A stretch of DNA of 64,000 nucleotides from Bacteroidota bacterium (GTDB lineage: Bacteria > Bacteroidota > Bacteroidia > Chitinophagales > Saprospiraceae): assembly GCA_029572935.1 (NCBI GenBank), contig JAKQHM010000004.1, forward strand, positions 55,049 to 119,048, written 5' to 3'. A program made the translations under genes and the position numbers. This document shows, one piece after another, positions 1-9,547 of this stretch. Positions within the stretch are counted from its first letter, which is position 1. Every line of letters begins with the position of its first letter. Below the pieces are notes generated by a model. The model was not told where the DNA came from. It was given only the letters and a program-made list of their open reading frames with translations, and did no database searches.

Positions 1-1620
1 GCTAATACTGCAATTGGGAAAGGCAAGTGGAATATCAGTGTCACCCAGTTTGGTTTGTTATTTCTTGTAATTCTCATTATCCAGGGCCTGCTCTCTTATT
101 TCAGGACCTTGTTTTTTGCCAGGGTTTCAGAGTATGGCATCGCAGATGTTCGTAAAGCCCTTTACCAAAAGCTTATCACACAGGACCTGAGTTATTTTGA
201 AAGTCAAAGGGTAGGGGAGTTGACGAGCCGGCTAACAGCCGATGTGGAACAGTTACAGAGTGCATTTTCCATCACCCTTGCTGAGTTTATTCGTCAAATT
301 GTGGTCCTCGTCCTGGGACTGGTTATCATAGCCTGGCTGGCACCTCATCTTTCTCTGATCATGTTGCTCACTTTTCCGGTGATTGTGATCAGTTCTATGT
401 TTTTTGGCCGTTACATCAGAAAATTATCCAGAAAAAGGCAGGATGCCCTTGCCAATACAAACATCATCGTTGAAGAAAGCTTTCAGGCTTTTCCCATCGT
501 CAAGGCCTTTACAAATGAAAAATTTGAGATTGCTCGTTTTGTGCAATCGATTACCAGCATGGTAAGCATCTCCATGAATTATGCCAAAATGAGGGGGCTG
601 TTTTTTATTTTTATCATCACAGTCTTGTTTGGAGGGCTTTTTTTTATTCTCTGGCGTGGCGCCCTTATGGTTCAGGCAGGAGAAATGCAGGCCGGTGACC
701 TTTTTTCTTTCATCATTTATACAGGGATCATAGGAGGGGCCATTGCAGGGATTGGTAATCTGTATTCTACGCTGGCTGGTTCAATCGGGGCAACAGAACG
801 GATTCAGGATATTCTGGATAGAGGGGAAGAGATATCGGACACACAGTTGCATGCAGAGTCAAATTTAAAGTTGAATGGTGAAATAGTTTTTGATCAGGTT
901 TCATTCTCGTATCCAAGTAGAACGGACGTGACCGTTCTTAAAAATATTTACCTGAATGTCAAAAAAGGAGAAAGAATCGCACTTGTGGGACAAAGCGGGG
1001 CAGGCAAATCGACCATTGCCCAACTGGTCATGAGATTTTATCATCCCTTGAGCGGATCAATCCTCATCGATGGCCGCGATATTGATTCCTACGATCTACT
1101 TTCATTTCGAAAAAATCTGGCTATTGTACCACAGGATGTGCTTCTTTTTGGAGGAACGATCCGGGAAAATATTCTATATGGAAAGCCGGGTGCGACCGAA
1201 AGTGAATTGAATGCTGCCGCGGAACAATCCAATTGTATGGAGTTTATTTCCGGATTTCCTGATGGTTTTGACACTGTAGTGGGAGAGCGCGGCATTAAAC
1301 TAAGTGGGGGACAAAAACAGCGCATCGCAATAGCAAGGTCTATCCTTCGGGATCCTTCCATACTGATCCTGGATGAGGCAACCTCTTCTTTGGATTCTGA
1401 ATCAGAAAAAATAGTCCAGGATGCTCTGGACAAATTGATGAAAAACAGGACGTCCATCATCATCGCACATAGATTATCCACCATTCGGGATGCGGACAGA
1501 ATATACGTGCTCAAGGATGGACAGATTGCTGAATCCGGCACCCACGCAGATCTGATTGCCAGAGAAGGGGGCATCTACAAGAGTTTGGTTAGCCTCCAGA
1601 TGGAAAAAGAATCCTTCTGA
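1..1620 (+). CDS. ABC exporter, fused membrane and ATPase domains (5' partial)
   Basis: The reading frame is open to the first base of the window, so the gene starts upstream; the track's TTG at 55 is only the first possible start inside the window. The visible 539 residues contain most of an ABC exporter transmembrane domain, with hydrophobic helices such as IVVLVLGLVIIAWLA and FIFIITVLFGGLFFILW. They are followed by a complete nucleotide-binding domain: Walker A GQSGAGKST, signature LSGGQKQR, Walker B ILILDEATSSLD with the catalytic Glu, and switch His in IIIAHRLST. The family (MsbA/LmrA-like) works as a dimer in the inner membrane and exports lipids or drugs. The substrate cannot be read from sequence. 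All ATPase motifs are intact, unlike the second exporter at 36.1-37.8 kb. Confidence 0.93.
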   Translation, partial: ANTAIGKGKWNISVTQFGLLFLVILIIQGLLSYFRTLFFARVSEYGIADVRKALYQKLITQDLSYFESQRVGELTSRLTADVEQLQSAFSITLAEFIRQIVVLVLGLVIIAWLAPHLSLIMLLTFPVIVISSMFFGRYIRKLSRKRQDALANTNIIVEESFQAFPIVKAFTNEKFEIARFVQSITSMVSISMNYAKMRGLFFIFIITVLFGGLFFILWRGALMVQAGEMQAGDLFSFIIYTGIIGGAIAGIGNLYSTLAGSIGATERIQDILDRGEEISDTQLHAESNLKLNGEIVFDQVSFSYPSRTDVTVLKNIYLNVKKGERIALVGQSGAGKSTIAQLVMRFYHPLSGSILIDGRDIDSYDLLSFRKNLAIVPQDVLLFGGTIRENILYGKPGATESELNAAAEQSNCMEFISGFPDGFDTVVGERGIKLSGGQKQRIAIARSILRDPSILILDEATSSLDSESEKIVQDALDKLMKNRTSIIIAHRLSTIRDADRIYVLKDGQIAESGTHADLIAREGGIYKSLVSLQMEKESF

Positions 1621-1652
1621 TTAAAAACCCATTGCGAATCCCGGGATTGATT

Positions 1653-1660
1653 TACTTTTG
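1653..1660 (+). promoter_or_regulatory. -7 element TACTTTTG
   Basis: Exact match to the Bacteroidota -7 consensus TAnnTTTG, ending four bases before the ATG at 1664. It implies an almost leaderless transcript and argues against the TTG start at 1658, which lies inside the element. Confidence 0.5.
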
Positions 1661-1663
1661 GAA

Positions 1664-2305
1664 ATGATTCGGTTTCGTTTTTTAAGTCGATTTATCATTT
1701 TATTCCCCATAATGCTGGCTGGAATTTCGACTTCTTATGCGCAATTCAGAACCGCATTGGTTTTTGGGTATGATGTTTTTCAAAGGTATCGCAATCCTGA
1801 GGACTCAGGACCGTCTGATCTGGGGAGGTCTTCGGGTGCCATTTTAGCCGGAATTCCTTTGGGTATTGAGGTTTCAGCAGGCAGGCCGGATTTGAGTTTC
1901 GGGATCGAAGCTTCCGCTAATTTCTCTCCCCTGGCATTGGACCTCCAGAATTACAAAGGATTAGGTGCTATTTCATTTCCTTTGATCGCAAGGTTGAATT
2001 TTGGTGCCCTGACAGGAATGAGTAAAGATAAACTGCTGGGCTTTTCATTTGGAGGAGGGGTGCAGTACAATCGGACAGAATTATTTGGGCTGCGTGATGG
2101 GAATGAAAGGGTGACCCGGATTTTTTTTCCCAGCTATATGGGGGAGCTGATTATTGGGGGAGGCATTGGCGGATTTACAGCTGGCCTTTACTTTCGAATG
2201 GGGGCAGGAGAAGGCAGGTCATTCAGTCTGAATACAGGAATCCATACGAGAACATCATTGTTCAAAAAAAATAAGACCCAAGTAAAACCCCAATTCCAAA
2301 CCTGA
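1664..2305 (+). CDS. small outer-membrane beta-barrel-like protein
   Basis: A 213-residue protein with an N-terminal signal peptide (hydrophobic IILFPIMLAGIS, cleavage probably after SYA before QFRTA). The rest alternates short hydrophobic and glycine-rich strands (for example IIGGGIGGFTAGLYFRMGAG), as expected of an eight- to ten-stranded outer-membrane barrel of the PorT/OmpW size class. The ATG at 1664 is preferred to the track's TTG at 1658 because a -7 promoter element overlaps the latter. No specific family is recognised and no function is proposed. It lies 43 bases after the ABC exporter and 11 bases before murB. Confidence 0.75.
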   Translation: MIRFRFLSRFIILFPIMLAGISTSYAQFRTALVFGYDVFQRYRNPEDSGPSDLGRSSGAILAGIPLGIEVSAGRPDLSFGIEASANFSPLALDLQNYKGLGAISFPLIARLNFGALTGMSKDKLLGFSFGGGVQYNRTELFGLRDGNERVTRIFFPSYMGELIIGGGIGGFTAGLYFRMGAGEGRSFSLNTGIHTRTSLFKKNKTQVKPQFQT

Positions 2306-2316
2306 TTTTATAATCT

Positions 2317-3321
2317 ATGTCTTTACCGGTTTCCCTTAAATCGTCAAATAGCTTTTCAATAGATTCTCATTGTCCGGCTATCTATTACATCCGCCACGAA
2401 AATGATCTCTTGCCCTTTTATGGCAGGAAACCTGAGGATTATTACATTTTGGGTGGTGGCACCAACATTCTGCTCATGTCCGAAATATCTCGTCCGGTCA
2501 TAAAAGTGGAAATAAAAGGTCGGGAAGTGATCCACGATGAGGGTGATCAAATTGTCATCAGAGTGGGTGGAGGAGAAAACTGGCACGCAATAGTTGAATG
2601 GACGCTTCAGCAAGGTTTCTATGGTCTTGAAAATTTGAGCCTCATTCCGGGTACGGTAGGGGCTGCTCCCGTTCAGAATATCGGTGCTTATGGCGTGGAA
2701 TTGCAAGAGGTATTTGTACGGTGTGAGGCAGTCCACATTCCAGATGGCAAGATGATCAGCATCAACAAAGAAGGAGCCAAAATGGCTTATCGGGATAGTA
2801 TCTTCAAGCATGAACTAAGGGGCAAGGTGCTCATCACCTATGTACACCTCAAGCTTTCCAAAAAGCCTAATATACGAGTATCTTACGGGGATATATCCAA
2901 GGTCCTGGAAAGTAAAAAGATCCTGAATCCATCACCTGCTGAAGTTTCTGAGGCAGTTATATCCATCAGACGCAGCAAACTTCCCGATCCGGCGGTACTG
3001 GGCAACGCAGGAAGCTTTTTCAAAAACATATTGACAGATTCCCTTACGCATCAGAAACTATTGGAAAAGTTTCCAGACCTTCCTTCCTTTCCTGCGGATC
3101 ATGGGAAAGTCAAAATTCCATCAGCCTGGTTGATTGAGAAATTGGGCTGGAAAGGATTTCGCGAAGGCGATGCGGGCTGCCATAAAGACCAGGCCTTGGT
3201 ATTGGTGAATTATGGTAATGCGACTGGCATTGAAATTTGGAATCTCGCTCAACGGATCATGCGCTCGGTGCATGAACATTTCGGTCTGAAATTGGAATGT
3301 GAGGTGAATATCTGGAATTAG
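2317..3321 (+). CDS. murB: UDP-N-acetylenolpyruvoylglucosamine reductase
   Basis: Second enzyme of peptidoglycan precursor synthesis: NADPH-dependent reduction of UDP-GlcNAc-enolpyruvate to UDP-MurNAc in the cytoplasm. The 334-residue length fits the type I family. The FAD-binding segment GGGTNILLM lies near residue 46, and the typical LSLIPGTVGAAPVQNIGAYG block near residue 108. The catalytic serine is in NAGSFFKN near residue 229, and the C-terminal glutamate is in ECEVNIW. The ATG start lies 11 bases after the preceding stop, so the gene may be co-transcribed with the barrel protein. Confidence 0.97.
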   Translation: MSLPVSLKSSNSFSIDSHCPAIYYIRHENDLLPFYGRKPEDYYILGGGTNILLMSEISRPVIKVEIKGREVIHDEGDQIVIRVGGGENWHAIVEWTLQQGFYGLENLSLIPGTVGAAPVQNIGAYGVELQEVFVRCEAVHIPDGKMISINKEGAKMAYRDSIFKHELRGKVLITYVHLKLSKKPNIRVSYGDISKVLESKKILNPSPAEVSEAVISIRRSKLPDPAVLGNAGSFFKNILTDSLTHQKLLEKFPDLPSFPADHGKVKIPSAWLIEKLGWKGFREGDAGCHKDQALVLVNYGNATGIEIWNLAQRIMRSVHEHFGLKLECEVNIWN

Positions 3322-3462
3322 GTCTATAAAATAGTGTATTACATATTGTTATTATTATTAATTTGATTGTCTTGCAATTAAATTTATAAGATCTTCCTTG
3401 TTTTTTCTACTGGGATTTTCCCATCTTCCGGTATTGATCGAGCATTGTTTAGGACTTTTGCG

Positions 3463-3470
3463 TATTTTTG
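3463..3470 (+). promoter_or_regulatory. -7 element TATTTTTG upstream of LRR gene
   Basis: Matches TAnnTTTG 18 bases before the ATG at 3489. No clear TTTG -33 box stands at the usual spacing. Confidence 0.45.
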
Positions 3471-3488
3471 AAAGATTAAAGTCTCGGT

Positions 3489-6400
3489 ATGCACTTTTGG
3501 ATTCTGTTATTTGCCTTATGGACGGCCTCCAACAGCAAGCCTGCAGTTGATCGTGTTTCCTTCACCTGCAGCAGGCAATCCGATTCACTAGCCCTGGTCA
3601 GTTTTTACCAAAGTACCAACGGGCAGGATTGGGTGGTGCCTTGGAATCTGAACCAGACCATGAATAACTGGTATGGTGTGGAATTGGATGGTTCAGGTTG
3701 CGTGATTGCTTTGCGTTTGGCTTCTCTCAATATAACTGGTACCATTCCTAATGAATTGGGTCTGTTGGAAAATCTCAGGGTATTATACCTGGTAGATAAC
3801 AAGATCAATGGGACATTACCTTCCTCAATCGGCTTGTTGAGGCAACTTGAGGAGATCAATCTGGAAGGAAATAATCTTTCTGGCAATATCCCCGCTTCCT
3901 TGGGCAACCTTTCGGTTTTAAGGGCTTTGAATTTGTCAAAAAATCAGTTTTCAGGTCCATTTCCTGTTTCCCTTACCTCTCTTACATTTTTACAGGAGCT
4001 AAATCTTTCTGACAATCGGATCAATGGTCCTATCCCTTCTCAGATTTCAGCCATGACCGGATTGCGACTGCTCAATCTGAACAACAATCTACTCCAAGGA
4101 GAGCTTCCTTCAGCCATAGCTGTATTGCGCAATCTCAGAGAGCTTTATCTGGGAGGTAATCAGCTTTCAGGATCTTTGCCACCTGCTATGGTGCTTCTCA
4201 ATTCTTTGCAGAGCGTCTGGTTGAATGACAATAATTTTTCAGGTGAGGTGCCGGATCTTACGACTGCGCCTTTGGTTAGCCTTAGACTCGAAAACAACCA
4301 TTTTAACTCCATTCCTGATTACAGTTTGGTCAGATCCTGGGGTACCATTCCGCCTCTGGGTCTGATCATTCACCATAACGATTTTACATTTGAAGACCTG
4401 ATTCCTCTTCAGAAAATGCCGAGGAATAGTCACTTTGATTTCAAACCTCAAAATCCCATTTATCTGGATTCGCTGATCTATGTTTCTTCAGGAAATAATT
4501 ATGCCATCCGCCTGAACATTGATCCATCCATTCCGGACAATAACTATAAATGGTTGAAGGATTCATCGGAATTGCTCATTTCCAATCAGAATTTTTTCCA
4601 GATCATCAATGCGTCGGAATCTGATGAAGGATATTACTCAGGCTCTGTGCGCAACAATGCCGTTGATGATTTTGAGCTGCAGATCAGCAGAGCGAGGGTG
4701 ATCGTATTTACGCCCGGCCGATGCAATGATCCGGTTCCATCTTCTACCTGCTTTCAGGCACCTGTTTTGTGCAGCACGCAGGAGTTTCACGATTATTGTG
4801 GATTTCTTTTAGGCAGAAATCCAGGTGATGAAACCGGCTACTACTGCGATTCTGCCTTGACGACTCAGAACCAATCCTTTGTTCAGTTTGTAGCTTCAGA
4901 CGATACCATCGTTTTTGAAATATTTCCCAGATCCTGCAGTGTGGTCAGCGACTCTCTAAACTCTTATGATGGAATCCAGGCAGCCGTATTTGAGGCCTGC
5001 GACACAAATTCAGCTCCCTTGTATTGTCAAAGTGAATGCAAGAACATCCCTTTTTTTATGGGAGGAGGTGGGTTCAAAATTGGCGCGACCTATACTATGT
5101 TGATTGATGGATGTCTTGGAAATAATTGTGAATACCTGATAAAAGTTGTCAAAGGGAGATCCAATATTGATTTGGTCCCAGGCGCAACGATCAAGGGAGA
5201 CCGCTCCTTTTGTCCGGATGATGGCGACCACTTTTTCGCGGTAGATCCCGTTTCTGGTGCGGACATTTATCTCTGGTATATAAACGACACCTTGTTCAGC
5301 GCCACCAGGGATACATTTGTCAACATCAGGGACTTTAATTCAGGCGTGTACAAATTAGCCATCAAGGCTGCAAACAATTGCGATACGACCAATGAGATTG
5401 CCACTACATTTCGCGTACTGCCTGAAATGTTTGCCGACAGCATCTTCATCAATACAATAGGTAATGATTCTGCTTTTTCCATCAGCATGAAAGTAAAAGG
5501 GGGGACACCACCTTTTCGGATCAAGAGTGGCAAAGGGACGCTGGATTCTCTTTCAGGCGAGTTTCATTCCGCTTTTCAGAATTGCAATTCTGCCTATTTT
5601 CTGGAATTTGAGGATCGTCTGGGTTGTCTTCTGGTTTATACAGGGTTTGAAACCTGCGGATGCGGTTCTATAGCTGCTTCCATGCCTCCTGATACCCTTA
5701 GAGTTTGTGAAGGTCAGAATTTTGAAGCCAGAGGATTGGGAAATGAGAAACTGGATCCGGGGGACGTATTGCTGTATATCATTTACACAAATCCATCTGA
5801 TCCGGTGGGCAGTTCTTTGCGAACCAGCAACAACGGGATCTTTCCTTTCGATCCAGCCAGATTTCGATTTAATACGCCTTTCTATGTATCTCAGCTGACT
5901 ACAAAACTGAATTCAAGAGGTCAGCCCAATTTGTTGCATCCGTGCATTTCCATTTCCAATCCACAGGTAGTTTACTTTTATCCAAGACCCATATTGTCTG
6001 GTGGAGGAAATCCCACTTTTTGTGGAAAGGAGGGTGTGCTGAATGCCTCAGGCAATGTGAATTCTGTGAGCTGGCGAAAAATATCAGGGCCTGGTAACCT
6101 TCAGTTTTCCAACCCTGACAGTATTTGGACTCGCGTGATGGCAGATAGTCTGGGTACCTTTATCGTGGAGCTTAAGGGCAGAACTCAATTTTGTGAAAGA
6201 AATATTCAATTGACGGTCCGCTTTCAGGATCAGCTGAAACCTGAGATCGATGGATTTTGGTTCTATTGTCCCGGTCAGACCACCCGTCTGGATGCCGGCC
6301 CGGGTTTCACTTCTTACAATTGGAGCAGCGGGCAGACTGGCCGTATCATCGAGGTGGACAGGCCTGGCACCTATTGCGTTACTGTAACCGATGCCAATTT

Positions 6401-7307
6401 TTGTTCTGGTTCTTCTTGTGCGGATGTTGTATTGTCTGATGCGCCTGTCTTGAGTCTGGAAGGACCGGACAGCCTTTGCACAGGCATCAATATTGAGATC
6501 GGACCGAGGGAAAGCTTCGCAAATTATGTGTGGTCCGGAGGACAAATGACAAAAAATATTTCGATCGATACGGGTGGGACTTATTGCCTGATCGTGCAGG
6601 CAGATAATGGCTGCAGAGATACGGCGTGTTTGGACATTGTGCCACTGCCCCGCAGCTATAAAAGTTTGAGCGATTCTGCTTGTTTGGGCACAGATTATGT
6701 TTTTGGAGGAAAAGCGTACCGCGTGCCTGGTGTGTATGATATTGTCTTTCCGGGTGCCAACCGTTGGTCTTGCGACAGCATTGTCAGACTTACCCTAAAT
6801 CAATATCCAGTGATGTTTGTATCTGACACGACCATCACGCCTGATAATGGATCTTCCAATGGTTCTATACAGGTAGTCATAAAGGGAGGCAAGCAACCCT
6901 ACCGGTACATCTGGTCCAATGGTGCTACCACACCCAATATCAATAATTTACCAGGTGGCAATTATACTTTGACCGTGCGGGATGCGGCAAATTGTGTAAG
7001 GATGTTCAGCTTTACTGTCAAAATGAATGTTTCCGTAGCTGACCCAACTGCAGAAGGATCGTTTGTAGTTTATCCCAATCCGGGCAGGGCAGGTAGCGCA
7101 TTATTTTGGACTTCAAGTCAGGATGCGGCTTACGTAAAGTTGAGCTTATTGGATTTGCGTGGACAAAGTATTTTTGATAAAAATTTTGGCCCCGTGGTCG
7201 GTGGAGAACATTATGAATGCGAGTTTTCACTTGCTCCGGGAATTTATTTGCTTCGATTTGAGGACAACTTGGGTTTTTCTCAGATACTAAGATATGTAGT
7301 ATTCTAA
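3489..7307 (+). CDS. secreted leucine-rich-repeat protein with Ig-like, SprB-like and T9SS type A sorting domains
   Basis: A 1272-residue surface or secreted protein. A short signal peptide is followed by an LRR N-terminal cap resembling plant receptor proteins (DSLALVSFYQSTNGQDW, then WYGVELDGSGC). About nine plant-type LRRs follow at residues 72-276, then an Ig-like segment (about 300-405) and a cysteine-rich region (about 410-560). Several Ig/PKD-like segments follow, then a SprB-type repeat near residues 1110-1180 (GGKQPYRYIWSNGATT). The last ~75 residues (VYPNPGRAG ... PGIYLLRF) are a type A sorting domain, which directs export through the type IX system and cell-surface attachment. The ligand is unknown; LRR and Ig modules usually bind protein or glycan. 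The PQQ dehydrogenase starts 29 bases downstream, so the two may share a transcript. Confidence 0.88.
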   Translation: MHFWILLFALWTASNSKPAVDRVSFTCSRQSDSLALVSFYQSTNGQDWVVPWNLNQTMNNWYGVELDGSGCVIALRLASLNITGTIPNELGLLENLRVLYLVDNKINGTLPSSIGLLRQLEEINLEGNNLSGNIPASLGNLSVLRALNLSKNQFSGPFPVSLTSLTFLQELNLSDNRINGPIPSQISAMTGLRLLNLNNNLLQGELPSAIAVLRNLRELYLGGNQLSGSLPPAMVLLNSLQSVWLNDNNFSGEVPDLTTAPLVSLRLENNHFNSIPDYSLVRSWGTIPPLGLIIHHNDFTFEDLIPLQKMPRNSHFDFKPQNPIYLDSLIYVSSGNNYAIRLNIDPSIPDNNYKWLKDSSELLISNQNFFQIINASESDEGYYSGSVRNNAVDDFELQISRARVIVFTPGRCNDPVPSSTCFQAPVLCSTQEFHDYCGFLLGRNPGDETGYYCDSALTTQNQSFVQFVASDDTIVFEIFPRSCSVVSDSLNSYDGIQAAVFEACDTNSAPLYCQSECKNIPFFMGGGGFKIGATYTMLIDGCLGNNCEYLIKVVKGRSNIDLVPGATIKGDRSFCPDDGDHFFAVDPVSGADIYLWYINDTLFSATRDTFVNIRDFNSGVYKLAIKAANNCDTTNEIATTFRVLPEMFADSIFINTIGNDSAFSISMKVKGGTPPFRIKSGKGTLDSLSGEFHSAFQNCNSAYFLEFEDRLGCLLVYTGFETCGCGSIAASMPPDTLRVCEGQNFEARGLGNEKLDPGDVLLYIIYTNPSDPVGSSLRTSNNGIFPFDPARFRFNTPFYVSQLTTKLNSRGQPNLLHPCISISNPQVVYFYPRPILSGGGNPTFCGKEGVLNASGNVNSVSWRKISGPGNLQFSNPDSIWTRVMADSLGTFIVELKGRTQFCERNIQLTVRFQDQLKPEIDGFWFYCPGQTTRLDAGPGFTSYNWSSGQTGRIIEVDRPGTYCVTVTDANFCSGSSCADVVLSDAPVLSLEGPDSLCTGINIEIGPRESFANYVWSGGQMTKNISIDTGGTYCLIVQADNGCRDTACLDIVPLPRSYKSLSDSACLGTDYVFGGKAYRVPGVYDIVFPGANRWSCDSIVRLTLNQYPVMFVSDTTITPDNGSSNGSIQVVIKGGKQPYRYIWSNGATTPNINNLPGGNYTLTVRDAANCVRMFSFTVKMNVSVADPTAEGSFVVYPNPGRAGSALFWTSSQDAAYVKLSLLDLRGQSIFDKNFGPVVGGEHYECEFSLAPGIYLLRFEDNLGFSQILRYVVF
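3702..4316 (+). repeat. plant-type LRR array, 24-residue period
   Basis: Repeats follow LxxLxLxxNxLxGxIPxxLGxL. The leading leucines fall at residues 96, 120, 144, 168, 192, 216 and 240, an exact 24-residue step; the last repeat (262) is shortened. This is the plant-specific LRR class, which also occurs in Bacteroidota. Confidence 0.9.
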
Positions 7308-7336
7308 AATAAATAAAACACACAAATCAGCATATT

Positions 7337-9415
7337 ATGAATCGCGTTTTCTTTTGGGTTACATTGTTATCTTTAAACCTCTCTTTGCAGGCTCAGGAAG
7401 CCATCCGATTGAACCTGGTGACCAGGGGACTCTCTATCCCTGTTTATTTGACTCACGCTGGCGATGATCGCCTGTTTGTCATTGAAAAACAGGGTAGGAT
7501 CCGGATCATCCGAAATGGAATCTTGTCGGCCACACCCTATCTGAATATTGTGAGCAAAGTTAACAGCCGGGGCAATGAGCAGGGTCTATTGGGACTGGCA
7601 TTTCACCCGGATTATAAAAAGAATGGGTTGTTTTACGTAAACTATTCTGCTCAGGGAGCTGGAAATACCATCGTAGCAGAATACAAAGTCCGTCCTAATG
7701 ATTCAGAAAGAGCAGACAGTCTGAGTGAGCGAATCTTGTTGAATATACCCCAACCCTTTACCAACCACAACGGAGGATGTATGCACTTCGGTATGGATGG
7801 ATATTTGTATATCGGGATGGGAGATGGAGGTAGTGGAGGGGATCCGCAAAATCTCAGCCAGAATCCCAGAAGCTTGCTAGGTAAGATGCTTCGTATCGAT
7901 GTTGACACCAGTTCTTCATACCGCATTCCTGACAGCAATCCTTATAAATCCTCTGCTACTTATTTACCTGAAATCTGGGCTTCGGGCTTGCGCAATCCAT
8001 GGAGATTTTCATTTGATCGCTTGACGGGTGATATGTGGATCGGGGACGTAGGTCAGGGAGAGTGGGAAGAAATAGATTTCCAGAGCGGTGATTCCAAAGG
8101 AGGAGAAAATTACGGATGGCGCTGTTATGAAGGAAATGCGGCTTACAATACTGCAGGCTGTTCTCCCAGGAATACTTACGATTTTCCAATATACGATTAT
8201 CGCAGCGACGATGCACAATTGGGCTGTTCGGTGACAGGAGGATACGTGTACCGGGAAAAACCTGAGTCTTACCTGTATGGTACATACATCTATGGCGATT
8301 ATTGCAGCGGTTACATATGGGGCATGACACGGGATAGCTCAGGTATGGTGACGAACCGGACTTTGATCCGTACCGGAAGAAACCAAGTTTCCTCTTTTGG
8401 TGAAGATTTTTCAGGAGCCTTATATGTGGTGGCAATTGCCGAGGGAGCAGTATACCGGATCTCCGATACCTGTCAACTCAGAGTACAGCAAGCAGTCTGG
8501 AATCCAAGTTGTTCCAGCAAAGAAGATGGGGTGATTGAATTGATTAGCAATGCGACGGAATCATCTTATTCCTGGAGCACTGGAGATACCAGCTCCAGAC
8601 TCGAAGGTCTGGGTGCCGGAGCATATACTGTTACAGTGACATCCGGTTCCTGCCGGGTGGTACAGAATTTCAATCTCGTCAATCCTCCGGTTAAGACGGC
8701 CTGTATCGTTCCCGTTTTGAGAAGCGAAATTTGTGAATCGGATTCTTTGCTCTTGCAGGCTTGTCCCGATTCTGCAGCCTCTTTGTACTTCTGGTATCGA
8801 GACAGTATTTTGATTTCCGGAATCACAGAAAGCAAGATATACCTCAGAGAACCGGGACGATATTCTTTGAGGTTTGAGGATAGTCTGGGATGTCTTTCAG
8901 AAAGTTCAGCAGAGGTAGATCTGATCGTTAACCCTATACCGGATAAACCGTCAATCATTCGCTCAGGAGACAGTCTTCTGACAATCGCGGGTTTTCAATT
9001 GTACCGATGGTATCGGGATGGGCAGCTCGTTTCAGAAGGGCCTGAAAATTTTTATCTGCTGGATGTGAAAGGCAGCTACGAACTTGTTGTTTCTGATTCC
9101 AATGGATGCGAAAGTCTCAGATCCGATCCCTTTTTAGCGGTGCCCTCATCGACAGAACAAACCAGGAAAAATCAATTGGAGATTTATCCCAATCCCGGAT
9201 CGGGAATTTTTTCCATCGAAGGATTGGATCACATGCAGCCACCTTTCCAGTTGAAACTGAGCACAGCTGCCGGAGAGTTAGTATTGTCCAAAACCATAGA
9301 CGATATACTTGCTTTGCGCCGGCTGGATCTTGGATTTCTTCCCCGGGGCACCTATTTATTGACAATATCCGTTAGACAGCAAGAAATGAACCCTGTCTTG
9401 CTGGTCAAGGAATGA
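7337..9415 (+). CDS. secreted PQQ-dependent sugar dehydrogenase with SprB-like, Ig-like and T9SS type A domains
   Basis: Signal peptide of about 19 residues (cleavage near SLQAQ), then a soluble glucose/sorbosone dehydrogenase beta-propeller at residues ~25-375. Hallmarks include VYLTHAGDDRLFVIEKQG, GLLGLAFHPDY, the NHNGG segment that supplies the catalytic His in sGDH, YIGMGDGGSGGDPQN and GLRNPWRFSFD. The family oxidises aldoses at C1 using PQQ and calcium outside the cytoplasm. After the propeller come a SprB-like repeat (YSWSTGDTSS, about 410-450), two Ig-like segments (about 460-610) and a type A sorting domain (IYPNPGSGIFSIEG ... RGTYLLTI) in the last ~75 residues. The enzyme is therefore probably surface-anchored by the type IX system. 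The sugar substrate is not evident, and no PQQ synthesis genes are in the window. Confidence 0.92.
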   Translation: MNRVFFWVTLLSLNLSLQAQEAIRLNLVTRGLSIPVYLTHAGDDRLFVIEKQGRIRIIRNGILSATPYLNIVSKVNSRGNEQGLLGLAFHPDYKKNGLFYVNYSAQGAGNTIVAEYKVRPNDSERADSLSERILLNIPQPFTNHNGGCMHFGMDGYLYIGMGDGGSGGDPQNLSQNPRSLLGKMLRIDVDTSSSYRIPDSNPYKSSATYLPEIWASGLRNPWRFSFDRLTGDMWIGDVGQGEWEEIDFQSGDSKGGENYGWRCYEGNAAYNTAGCSPRNTYDFPIYDYRSDDAQLGCSVTGGYVYREKPESYLYGTYIYGDYCSGYIWGMTRDSSGMVTNRTLIRTGRNQVSSFGEDFSGALYVVAIAEGAVYRISDTCQLRVQQAVWNPSCSSKEDGVIELISNATESSYSWSTGDTSSRLEGLGAGAYTVTVTSGSCRVVQNFNLVNPPVKTACIVPVLRSEICESDSLLLQACPDSAASLYFWYRDSILISGITESKIYLREPGRYSLRFEDSLGCLSESSAEVDLIVNPIPDKPSIIRSGDSLLTIAGFQLYRWYRDGQLVSEGPENFYLLDVKGSYELVVSDSNGCESLRSDPFLAVPSSTEQTRKNQLEIYPNPGSGIFSIEGLDHMQPPFQLKLSTAAGELVLSKTIDDILALRRLDLGFLPRGTYLLTISVRQQEMNPVLLVKE

Positions 9416-9489
9416 CCATTGGCAGAACGCGAAGGGATTTTTCTCAAATGGAATGTTGTGGTCTGGGATTTTATGGCGGGATTCAAGAT

Positions 9490-9512
9490 ATCCTCTAAGG
9501 ATTTATTTTTTA
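9490..9512 (+). terminator. weak intrinsic terminator between convergent genes
   Basis: Five-base stem ATCCT/AGGAT with loop CTA, followed by TTATTTTTTA. It lies after the PQQ dehydrogenase gene on the plus strand. Confidence 0.35.
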
Positions 9513-9547
9513 ATTCGTAACATAAATGGTCTAATCAAGATACCCTT

